NCBI GenBank assembly: GCA_015661795.1
Contig: DQVJ01000209.1
Coordinates: forward strand, 1 to 20,792
Reading direction: 5' to 3'
DNA from: Sulfurovum sp.
GTDB lineage: Bacteria > Campylobacterota > Campylobacteria > Campylobacterales > Sulfurovaceae
DNA: 20,792 nt
How positions within the stretch are numbered: position 1 is the stretch's first letter; the number at the start of each line of letters is the position of its first letter. The position numbers were made by a program, and so were the translations under genes. Under the pieces are notes generated by a model that worked only from the letters and a program-made list of their open reading frames with translations, was not told the origin of the DNA and did no database searches. This document shows, one piece after another, positions 1 to 5,794 of this stretch.

Positions 1-308
1 CCTTTGTACTCTTCAAGTTTACCTTGTATCACATGAGATGACCCCACTTCAAAAAGTTTATGATGATATGGTGTCACCCTAAAGAATGTAGAGGAGAGTC
101 GTCTTCCTGACTGTTTTAGATTAAACGTAACACGCAGTTTACCAGCATAAATACTACTGTCAATAACTTTTGCTTCAAGCGTATTGATTTGTCCAAGTTC
201 TAATGTAACTGAGAGTGTTGTATCATTGTAGGATGTGGGTATGATGAGTGCAAGGTCAAGAAGTGTATGAATTTTAAGTTTTTTAAATAATTGTTTTGCC
301 TCTTCCAT
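1..308 (-). CDS. recG: ATP-dependent DNA helicase RecG, N-terminal fragment (runs off the left edge)
   Basis: The minus strand is open from an ATG at 308-306 to the window edge, 102 complete codons beginning MEEAKQLFKKL. The start has a good ribosome site (AAAGG about 6 bases upstream) and a TATAAT box further up. The opening 'KKLKIHTLLDLALIIPTSYND' resembles the RecG N-terminus, where a helix-hairpin element leads into 'LL.HLP..Y.D'. It is followed by a beta-rich OB-fold/wedge-like part with 'LRVTFNL' and 'FFRVTPYHHKLF', comparable to the RecG wedge domain that binds branched DNA. RecG remodels stalled replication forks and Holliday junctions. The helicase motifs would lie outside the window, so the call rests on the N-terminal part only. 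It is the last gene seen in the leftward run but appears to have its own promoter. Confidence 0.72.
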   Translation of the reverse strand, partial: MEEAKQLFKKLKIHTLLDLALIIPTSYNDTTLSVTLELGQINTLEAKVIDSSIYAGKLRVTFNLKQSGRRLSSTFFRVTPYHHKLFEVGSSHVIQGKLEEYK

Positions 309-328
309 CTTTTGCCTTTGTTTTAATG

Positions 329-334
329 ATTATA
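329..334 (-). promoter_or_regulatory. Probable -10 box for recG
   Basis: The minus strand reads TATAAT here, 20 bases upstream of the recG ATG, which gives a predicted transcript start near 322. No good -35 hexamer is present at 17 bases (GAAGAT), as is common in Campylobacterota sigma-70 promoters. The 25-bp palindrome at 358-382 would lie at about -36 to -60 relative to this start. Confidence 0.5.
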
Positions 335-357
335 CAAAAGATTTAGAGTCTATCTTC

Positions 358-382
358 ATAATATGTCATATTGACATATTAT
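358..382. repeat. Perfect palindrome, 11-bp arms with a 3-nt loop, over the M16 stop codon
   Basis: The left arm ATAATATGTCA and right arm TGACATATTAT are exact reverse complements around TAT. The right arm contains the stop codon of the M16 gene (379-381). On the plus strand the hairpin is followed by a T-rich stretch (383-392), but no plus-strand gene leads into it. On the minus strand, the direction of transcription, A-rich sequence precedes it and no U tract follows. It therefore fits an mRNA 3' end-protecting hairpin or a protein-binding operator upstream of recG better than a canonical intrinsic terminator for the M16 transcript. Confidence 0.7.
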
Positions 383-1680
383 TTTGTTTTGTTGTCTTCT
401 TGCTTTGTCACAATACTAAAGGTAAGATCTGAAAGTTCTGTATGTGATTTAATAAATGTATTCACTTCATCCAGTGTTACGGCTTCTAATTTTTCTAGCT
501 GTTTTTGTGCAAAATCCAAAGGTCTTTCATAATAAAAATCATTATATGCTCTAGCGAGTCTTTGCGATAATGTCTCTGTCCGTAAGGGTTCAGAACCCAA
601 TAAAAACTTTTTCGTATCATCCAGTTCTTTTTGTGTAATACCTTCTTTTACAAAATCATCCACTACCTTTTGTACCAATGCTTTTGCTTCATCTTGTGTA
701 CTGAGTTTTGTTTGCAGGTATCCACTCAAATAGGAAACAGATTTTGTACGTCTAAGCGAGGCATAAGCACCATAGGTTAGTCCTCTTTTCACACGTATCT
801 CTTCCATCAATCGACTACCAAAACCTGCACCACCTAAGAGATATTCAGCAATTTTAGCCAGGTATTGGTCCTTTTCTCTATACGCGTAATTAAATGGTGC
901 ACCAAAATAAATATAGGCCTGTTGTGTCTCTTCATTGATAAGTATGACTTCTTTTTTATTCGAGGCATTTACTTTTTCTACTTCTTTTGTCTCTACTTTT
1001 GGGAAAAGTTCTAAAATCTCTTTAAGAGATTTTTGGGCCTCATCAAAAGAAATATCGCCTCCAACAACACCGATGACATTGTTATATCCTAAGTGAGAAG
1101 ATACAAACTGTTTGATGTCTTCCAAGGAAAGCTTTTCAATACTTTCTCTCGTTCCGTCATAGGGACGTGCCAATGCTGTCCCTTTAAATAATGTTGCACG
1201 CAATGTAGTAGCTGCAATATAATCAAAATCACTCTTTTTTTGCGCAATCCAGCCTATTTTTTGATACTTTATTTGCTCCAGTGCTTCTTCTGTATAGTTT
1301 GGATCTTTAAGGAGTTCAATAAGTCGCTCTACGGCATAAGGAAACTCTGACTTTAAAGATGAAACTTCAATAATAAAACTCTCTCGTCCTACATGTGCAC
1401 CGATATCCACAGCATGTGCATCCAGTTTTGTAGCAAAGCCTATACTACCATCTTTAGAAGTACCTTCATTGAGTAACTTGGCTGACATATCGGCAAGACC
1501 GTCTACAGTATTTACCAAATGTCCGGCATTTTTAAACACTAACTGAATCGAAACGATAGGAATATATTTTCCCTCTTCAAATACAACAGGTACCTGTGTA
1601 TCTTTTATGGTAATCTCTTTGAGGCTTGTTGCCATTGCTAGTCCTTGTAATAATAGTAATAAAATAAATAGTTTTTTCAT
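379..1680 (-). CDS. Secreted M16-family (insulinase/PqqL-like) protein, non-catalytic R/Y-type subunit
   Basis: From ATG 1680 this is 433 residues. It opens with a lipophilic signal peptide (MKKLFILLLLLQGLAMA), so it should be periplasmic. Two M16 domains follow: the N-terminal one with 'FKNAGH..NTVDGLADMSAKLLNEGT', the C-terminal one with 'LLGGAGFGSRLMEEIRVKRGLTYGAY'. In active M16 enzymes the segment after 'GLA' carries HxxEH for zinc; here the aligned residues are D-M-S-A-K, so no zinc site is possible. The RGLTYGAY segment (R299, Y303) matches the R/Y motif of non-catalytic M16B partners, which pair with an HxxEH subunit encoded elsewhere. An in-frame GTG at 1710 would extend the protein, but it lies inside the REP repeat and would bury the signal peptide. 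The GAGGG 4 bases before ATG 1680 supports the shorter start. The gene is downstream of mqnC and upstream of recG, same strand. Confidence 0.85.
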   Translation of the reverse strand: MKKLFILLLLLQGLAMATSLKEITIKDTQVPVVFEEGKYIPIVSIQLVFKNAGHLVNTVDGLADMSAKLLNEGTSKDGSIGFATKLDAHAVDIGAHVGRESFIIEVSSLKSEFPYAVERLIELLKDPNYTEEALEQIKYQKIGWIAQKKSDFDYIAATTLRATLFKGTALARPYDGTRESIEKLSLEDIKQFVSSHLGYNNVIGVVGGDISFDEAQKSLKEILELFPKVETKEVEKVNASNKKEVILINEETQQAYIYFGAPFNYAYREKDQYLAKIAEYLLGGAGFGSRLMEEIRVKRGLTYGAYASLRRTKSVSYLSGYLQTKLSTQDEAKALVQKVVDDFVKEGITQKELDDTKKFLLGSEPLRTETLSQRLARAYNDFYYERPLDFAQKQLEKLEAVTLDEVNTFIKSHTELSDLTFSIVTKQEDNKTK

Positions 1681-1684
1681 CATA

Positions 1685-1689
1685 CCCTC
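1685..1689 (-). promoter_or_regulatory. Shine-Dalgarno site of the M16 gene, inside a small inverted repeat
   Basis: The minus strand reads GAGGG four bases before ATG 1680 (one base before the adjacent ATG 1683). It is part of ACCCT-ACG-AGGGT (1696-1684), whose other arm belongs to the end of the REP repeat. This site decides the start in favour of 1680 (or 1683) over GTG 1710. Confidence 0.6.
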
Positions 1690-1783
1690 GTAGGGTGTGT
1701 TTGCCAACACACCTTCAAATTAATAGAAAATATAGATTTCCTCTTTATTCAAATATAAGAGTGCGTTGGTAAACGCACCCTAC
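1690..1783. repeat. REP/BIME-like element: two inverted 23-24 bp palindromic repeats
   Basis: Copy 1 (1690-1713) starts GTAGGGTGTG and folds as GGTGTGTT-TGCC-AACACACC. Copy 2 (1761-1783), read on the minus strand, starts GTAGGGTGCG and folds as GTGCGTT-TACC-AACGCAC. The two point in opposite directions, with GTAGGG ends outermost, around a 47-bp AT-rich core. Of 23 aligned positions three differ, and two of those form one compensatory change (T-A pair to C-G pair) in the stem. The sequence and geometry resemble REP/BIME or small MITE elements of the GTAGGGTGCG type found dispersed in bacterial genomes. It fills the gap between mqnC and the M16 gene, ending one base past the mqnC stop codon. 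No transposase is in the window. Confidence 0.8.
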
Positions 1784-1784
1784 A

Positions 1785-2849
1785 TCAAAATCTTTCTAAA
1801 ATTTCATAAGCAGTGTTGCGTTTCGCAGGATTTTCCCCCACATCACGAATAAGTTTTATCATCTCATCTTGATTCATTTCATTATGTGCACCTGCCGCAG
1901 AGACCACATTCTCTTCCATCATGGTTGAACCTAAATCATTTGCACCAAACAATAATGCCATTTGACCAATATAGCTGCCTTGCGTTACCCATGAACTTTG
2001 AATATTGGGTACATTATCTAAAAAAAGACGTGCCACTGCCAAATACCGAAGGTATTGATTTGGTGTCGTTTTTGTAATAGTAGGGAGTTCACGTTTCAGT
2101 TGTGTATGGTCACTCTGATACGACCACATGATAAATGCTCTAAATCCACCTGTCTCATCTTGAAGCTGACGTACATAGTCCCAGTGTTCTACAATCTCAC
2201 GGATAGTTTCTACCGTACCATACATCATAGTAGCTGTAGATTTTATGCCCAATTTATGTGCTTGTCTATGCACATCCAGCCATGTATCTTTGTCATGTTT
2301 CTTAGGTGCGATAATGTCACGTACCCTGTCACTTAATATCTCAGCTCCTGCTCCGGGGATAGAAGATAGCCCTTTGGCTTTAAGACGACTGAGCACTTCT
2401 GAGATACTTATCTTAGAACGCGTAGCAATGTAATCTATCTCAATAGAAGAGAACCCATGAATCGTCACCTGTGGATACTTTTTAGAAATGTGTTCTACCA
2501 AATCTTCATACCACTCAATCTGTAACTTTGGATGTACACCACCTTGAAAAAGTATCTGCGTTCCACCTATCGCAAGCAGTTCATCTATCTTTTGGTCTAT
2601 CTCATCAAAACTAAGGATATAGGCATCTTCTTTTTTCTCATGGGTGTAAAAAGCACAAAACTTACAGTCTACCCAACAGATGTTTGTGTAGTTAATATTT
2701 CTATCTACAACAAAAGTAGTCACACCTTTTGGATGCATCTCTTTTTTTCTGGCTAATGCCATCTTACCCAAGGTTTTTAAATCAGCTTTTTCTATAAGTT
2801 CTACAGCTTCATCAATAGTCATACGTTTTGTCATAGGCGTTGTCATCAT
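1785..2849 (-). CDS. mqnC: Cyclic dehypoxanthinyl futalosine synthase (menaquinone biosynthesis, radical SAM)
   Basis: A 354-residue radical SAM enzyme that cyclises dehypoxanthine futalosine in the futalosine route to menaquinone. The 4Fe-4S cluster motif is C58-x3-C62-x2-C65 within 'NICWVDCKFCAFY'. 'GGTQILFQGGVHP', 'SSIPGAGAEILSDRVRDIIAPKK' and 'STATMMYGTVET' are typical of the MqnC branch; MqnE has a somewhat different context around its cluster. Length is normal. The start follows the nusB stop directly (TAA-ATG-ATG), so translational coupling is likely; either of the adjacent ATGs could be used, with weak AAAGAAG upstream. This pathway, rather than the classical Men pathway, is the norm in Campylobacterota, which use menaquinone for respiration. 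The 3' end abuts the REP element. Confidence 0.93.
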   Translation of the reverse strand: MMTTPMTKRMTIDEAVELIEKADLKTLGKMALARKKEMHPKGVTTFVVDRNINYTNICWVDCKFCAFYTHEKKEDAYILSFDEIDQKIDELLAIGGTQILFQGGVHPKLQIEWYEDLVEHISKKYPQVTIHGFSSIEIDYIATRSKISISEVLSRLKAKGLSSIPGAGAEILSDRVRDIIAPKKHDKDTWLDVHRQAHKLGIKSTATMMYGTVETIREIVEHWDYVRQLQDETGGFRAFIMWSYQSDHTQLKRELPTITKTTPNQYLRYLAVARLFLDNVPNIQSSWVTQGSYIGQMALLFGANDLGSTMMEENVVSAAGAHNEMNQDEMIKLIRDVGENPAKRNTAYEILERF

Positions 2850-3260
2850 TTACTTCTTTGTTTCTTTTTCTTCACCCAGTGCATCAAGTACACCGTTAAT
2901 GAATTTTGGTGATTTTTCATCTGCGAGTGTTTTTGCCAACTCAACTGCTTCGTTAATGATAATCGCCTTATCTGTTTTGACTACCAATATCTCATACGCA
3001 GCCAATCTCATAATCGCTTTTTCCACTTTACCAATGGCATCATAATCCCAGTCTGTCAAATGTGCCTGTATCTCTTTATCTAATCTTACCAAGTTTTCTA
3101 CAGTACCAGAAAAAAGTGTGTTTGAAAACTCTCTTTGTTTATTTCGTATTTTGCCTTCTTCAAGGATTTCATCTGAAAAATGGGCAATATTTTCATTACC
3201 CAAGTCATAGGCATAGAGTAACCCAACTACTGCGGTACGTGCTTGATGTCTAGTGGCCAT
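2850..3260 (-). CDS. nusB: Transcription antitermination factor NusB
   Basis: 136 residues, full length for NusB. The N-terminus 'ATRHQARTAVVGLLYAYDLG' matches the RNA-binding start of the family, which has Arg-rich 'R..AR..A.Q.LY..' . The C-terminal half has 'IGKVEKAIMRLAAYEIL', 'IIINEAVELAKTLADEKSPKFINGVLD', the signature region of the all-helical NusB fold. NusB with NusE/S10 binds BoxA RNA and assembles the antitermination complex used on rRNA operons. AGGA is 6 bases before the ATG, inside the end of ribH, and only three bases separate the two genes. The order kdsA-ribH-nusB is the one I recall from Helicobacter pylori and Campylobacter. Confidence 0.95.
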   Translation of the reverse strand: MATRHQARTAVVGLLYAYDLGNENIAHFSDEILEEGKIRNKQREFSNTLFSGTVENLVRLDKEIQAHLTDWDYDAIGKVEKAIMRLAAYEILVVKTDKAIIINEAVELAKTLADEKSPKFINGVLDALGEEKETKK

Positions 3261-3263
3261 AGA

Positions 3264-3731
3264 TTATCCTAGCTCAGAATATAAATTCATTAACTCAATC
3301 AAACCTACCATTGCTTCAGCACCTTTATTCCCAGCCTTGGTTCCTGCACGCTCTATAGCTTGTTCTATACTGTCAACAGTCAAAACACCAAATGTTGTTG
3401 GTTTGCCATGTTTAAGAGTCACTGAAGCTACACCTTTGGTTGCTTCTGCTGAGACATAGTCAAAATGAGGTGTTGCTCCACGAATCACCGCACCCAAACA
3501 ACATACAGCATCATATTTTCCCGAAGCCAATGCTTTATCCAGCGCAAATGGTATTTCGAATGCACCAGGCACTAAAATAAGATCTAAATCATCTGCATTT
3601 CCACCATGTCTTGCATAGGCATCTTGTGCACCTTCTACAAGTCTATCTGTAATAAAATGGTTAAATCTTGCATTGATAATAGCTACTTTTTTCTTCTTGT
3701 CTACTTGTAGATTACCTTCTACTATTTTCAT
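3264..3731 (-). CDS. ribH: 6,7-dimethyl-8-ribityllumazine synthase
   Basis: 155 residues, the usual size of a lumazine synthase subunit. It condenses 5-amino-6-ribitylaminouracil with dihydroxybutanone phosphate, the penultimate step to riboflavin, and normally assembles into pentamers or 60-mers. Visible motifs are 'ARFNHFIT' (substrate-binding aromatic), 'VPGAFEIP', 'GAVIRGATPHFDYV' with the catalytic-type His at 89, and 'ERAGTKAGNKGAEA' with the conserved Arg at 128. The start ATG has AAAGGA five bases upstream. It sits between kdsA and nusB with short spacers, and is probably cotranscribed with them. No other riboflavin genes are in the window. Confidence 0.95.
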   Translation of the reverse strand: MKIVEGNLQVDKKKKVAIINARFNHFITDRLVEGAQDAYARHGGNADDLDLILVPGAFEIPFALDKALASGKYDAVCCLGAVIRGATPHFDYVSAEATKGVASVTLKHGKPTTFGVLTVDSIEQAIERAGTKAGNKGAEAMVGLIELMNLYSELG

Positions 3732-3750
3732 CTTTATCCTTTAATAATTG

Positions 3751-4551
3751 TTATTCTACTATAGTGCGTATAGCTTCAATTTGTTTCATCAATATATCTA
3801 ACTTTGTCAATTCTATCATATTTGGACCATCACTTAAAGCGATACTTGGGTCAAAATGTGTTTCAAAGAAGAACCCATCTACACCTACAGCTGCTGCTGC
3901 ACGGGAGAGATATGGTACCAAAGCACTATCTCCACCTGATGTTGCACCACCACTGGCAGGCTGCTGTACAGAATGTGTTGCATCAAATATCACAGGTGCA
4001 AACTCTCTCATTTGTTTAAGTCCCCTCATATCAACCACGAGATTACCATATCCAAAACTTGACCCTCGTTCAGTCAACCAGACATTATATTTTTCAGCAT
4101 TTTTATACGTGGCTTCGCCCTCAAATCCCCTGGTTTTAAGTACTTTCTTCACTGAATGTTCCATCGCCTGAGGTGCTAAAAACTGTCCTTTTTTGATATT
4201 TACTACTGCTCCAGTTTTTGCAGCTGCTACAAGTAAGTCTGTTTGACGGCATAAAAATGCAGGTATTTGCAGTACATCTGCTACCTCCGCTGCGGCAGCT
4301 GGCTGTGTATAGTCATGTACATCTGTAAGGATTTGATATCCAAACTGATCTTTAACTTCCTGAAGCATTTTCAAACCTTCATCTAAACCCGGACCTCTGA
4401 AAGAATCTAGACTGGTTCTGTTTGCTTTATCAAAACTCGCTTTAAAATAAAAATCTTTTGTACAATCTTCATGGTATTTACTTAATGATTCGGCAATACG
4501 CATCACAGTATCACGACTTTCAAGTACACAAGGTCCTGCTATAAGTATCAT
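3751..4551 (-). CDS. kdsA: 2-dehydro-3-deoxyphosphooctonate aldolase (KDO-8-phosphate synthase), metal-dependent type
   Basis: 266 residues. Condenses phosphoenolpyruvate with arabinose 5-phosphate to give KDO 8-phosphate for the lipopolysaccharide inner core. Family motifs are 'LIAGPCVLESRD' at the N-terminus, 'FKASFDKANRTS', 'FRGPGLDEGL', 'IPAFLCRQTDLLVAAAKTG', 'NIKKGQFLAP', 'TERGSSFGYGNLVVDMR' and 'FDATHSVQQP'. Cys8 takes the place of the Asn found in the metal-free E. coli enzyme. With His193, Glu230 and Asp241 it matches the metal-ligand set of the Aquifex-type enzyme, so a divalent metal requirement is inferred. The ATG overlaps the stop codon of the upstream transporter gene (ATGA), indicating translational coupling. 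The gene is followed after 19 bases by ribH. Confidence 0.95.
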   Translation of the reverse strand: MILIAGPCVLESRDTVMRIAESLSKYHEDCTKDFYFKASFDKANRTSLDSFRGPGLDEGLKMLQEVKDQFGYQILTDVHDYTQPAAAAEVADVLQIPAFLCRQTDLLVAAAKTGAVVNIKKGQFLAPQAMEHSVKKVLKTRGFEGEATYKNAEKYNVWLTERGSSFGYGNLVVDMRGLKQMREFAPVIFDATHSVQQPASGGATSGGDSALVPYLSRAAAAVGVDGFFFETHFDPSIALSDGPNMIELTKLDILMKQIEAIRTIVE

Positions 4552-5450
4552 CTATTTCCTTTGGGTAGAGCCACAAGTAACCCTGACATAATTACCAAGA
4601 TTATACCCAAAACTGTCCAAAAATCAGGTATAGGGTCTCCAAGCATAATCCCGATAAAGACTGCAAATACAATATTACTGTAACTTATTGTACCAACAAT
4701 CCCTGCCTTGGTCAATTCATATGCCTTGGTCATCAATAGTTGTGAAATGGTAGCGAAGATACCTACTGCTGTCACATATACCCATTCGATTCCCTGAGGC
4801 ATCACAAATGCTGCAAATACCCAGTCAAACTCTTCACCTACATTTACATAAGGTGTGATAAGCATCAACATAAGTGGGGCGACCGTCCCTACCCCCATAA
4901 ATGACATCACAATGGCACGGGTATCATAATACTTTCTCAGTTCTCGTATAGAAGTATACGCAAGTGCTGCACCAATACCTGAAAAAATACCCAAAATGTC
5001 ATATTTATCAAATGTCCCACCTTCTGGTTGTGCGACCATAACAATGCCTACAAAACCTGTAATGATAGCAAGTAGTGCACTCTTATGCAGCTTTTCATTT
5101 AAAAACAAGTAAGCAAATATCGCTACAAATATCGGTGATGTTTTGTTGTATGTTACAGCCTCACCCAAAGGGATATGTGCCATGATATAAAAATAAGCAA
5201 GCAATGCCAAAAACCCCATAGAACCACGGAAAAACAGTAAAAGAGGCTTTCCCCCTGTCTGTCTTAACGGTACTTTCCAGATAGCAATTCCTACGATAAC
5301 AACACCAAAGATATTTCTAAAAAAAGTGACTTCTACAGGAGGCAGTGTCTGGCTTACAACTTTTGCAAACCCACCCATCATTGCGAAAGAAAGTGACGCC
5401 AAAAGCATAAACAATATACCCCTGTCCATATTTTTAATATAATGTTTCAT
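4548..5450 (-). CDS. EamA/DMT-family (RhaT-like) inner-membrane transporter
   Basis: 300 residues with about ten hydrophobic helices arranged as two EamA repeats. The first starts near residue 12 ('GILFMLLASLSFAMMGGFAKV') and the second near 150 ('GIFSGIGAALAYTSIRELRK'). Features typical of the drug/metabolite transporter superfamily are 'FFRNIFG' in helix 2 and 'PIFVAIFAYLFLNEKLH' closing the first repeat, mirrored by 'SNIVFAVFIGIMLGDPIPDFWTVLGIILVIMSGL'. The substrate cannot be read from the sequence; members export amino acids or metabolites. Coupling to kdsA by an ATGA overlap may be operon convenience rather than function. The N-terminus is not certain: ATG 5450 has only a weak purine stretch, and Met8 ('MDRGILFML') is an alternative start. 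Confidence 0.88.
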   Translation of the reverse strand: MKHYIKNMDRGILFMLLASLSFAMMGGFAKVVSQTLPPVEVTFFRNIFGVVIVGIAIWKVPLRQTGGKPLLLFFRGSMGFLALLAYFYIMAHIPLGEAVTYNKTSPIFVAIFAYLFLNEKLHKSALLAIITGFVGIVMVAQPEGGTFDKYDILGIFSGIGAALAYTSIRELRKYYDTRAIVMSFMGVGTVAPLMLMLITPYVNVGEEFDWVFAAFVMPQGIEWVYVTAVGIFATISQLLMTKAYELTKAGIVGTISYSNIVFAVFIGIMLGDPIPDFWTVLGIILVIMSGLLVALPKGNR

Positions 5451-5505
5451 ATTTAACTTTTATTTTTTGTGTGGAAGTGTAGCATATTTGGATAGAATAC
5501 AGGCC

Positions 5506-5766
5506 ATGAATGAAACAGAATTTTATACAAAGCTTTTAGCGCTTCCTGATGGTGCAAATGATGTGATGTACTTGGGAAAACGCTATTTACTGAGAAAAGA
5601 GACGTTACTTGAGGGAAAACTTCTCAAAGTGTATGCAGAAGAACTCGGAGGAAATGATATAGTAAGTGGCAATTACTACCCCACTATAAAAGAGGGAATG
5701 TTAAAACCTTGTGAAATGTCTAACAAAAAAGTGACTGATTTTATTTTAAATATTTATATGCTATAA
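5506..5766 (+). CDS. Small protein of unknown function (86 residues)
   Basis: I do not recognise a family. From ATG 5506 (AGG a few bases upstream) the product starts MNETEFYTKLLALPDGANDV. It has the look of a small soluble alpha/beta protein: 'VMYLGKRYLLRKETLLEGKLLKVYAEELGGNDIVSGNYY' suggests several strands, and the C-terminus 'KVTDFILNIYML' suggests a helix. It has no signal peptide, no membrane span and a single Cys. The same frame can be extended to a TTG at 5467, but that leader overlaps the promoter-like region (a TAGAAT box at 5493-5498) and has no ribosome site. It stands alone between the divergent eamA gene and the convergent bioA gene. Codon use looks like that of the neighbours, so it is probably a real lineage-restricted gene. 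Confidence 0.65.
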   Translation: MNETEFYTKLLALPDGANDVMYLGKRYLLRKETLLEGKLLKVYAEELGGNDIVSGNYYPTIKEGMLKPCEMSNKKVTDFILNIYML

Positions 5767-5794
5767 ATTTTTTTGCACATAATAATATCTATCA

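Noticed and set aside
1681..1710. N-terminal extension of the M16 protein from GTG 1710
   Set aside because: The extension is translated REP repeat, would put ten residues in front of a normal signal peptide, and has no ribosome site, whereas ATG 1680 has GAGGG before it.
3764..4171. 135-codon open frame on the plus strand, antisense to kdsA
   Set aside because: It is a shadow of kdsA, whose motifs are unambiguous; there is no promoter or ribosome site of its own.
5767..5794. Bidirectional terminator between the small unknown gene and bioA
   Set aside because: A T run follows the stop codon, but no stable GC-containing stem precedes it; the only complementarity is a weak ATATC/GATAT pairing.
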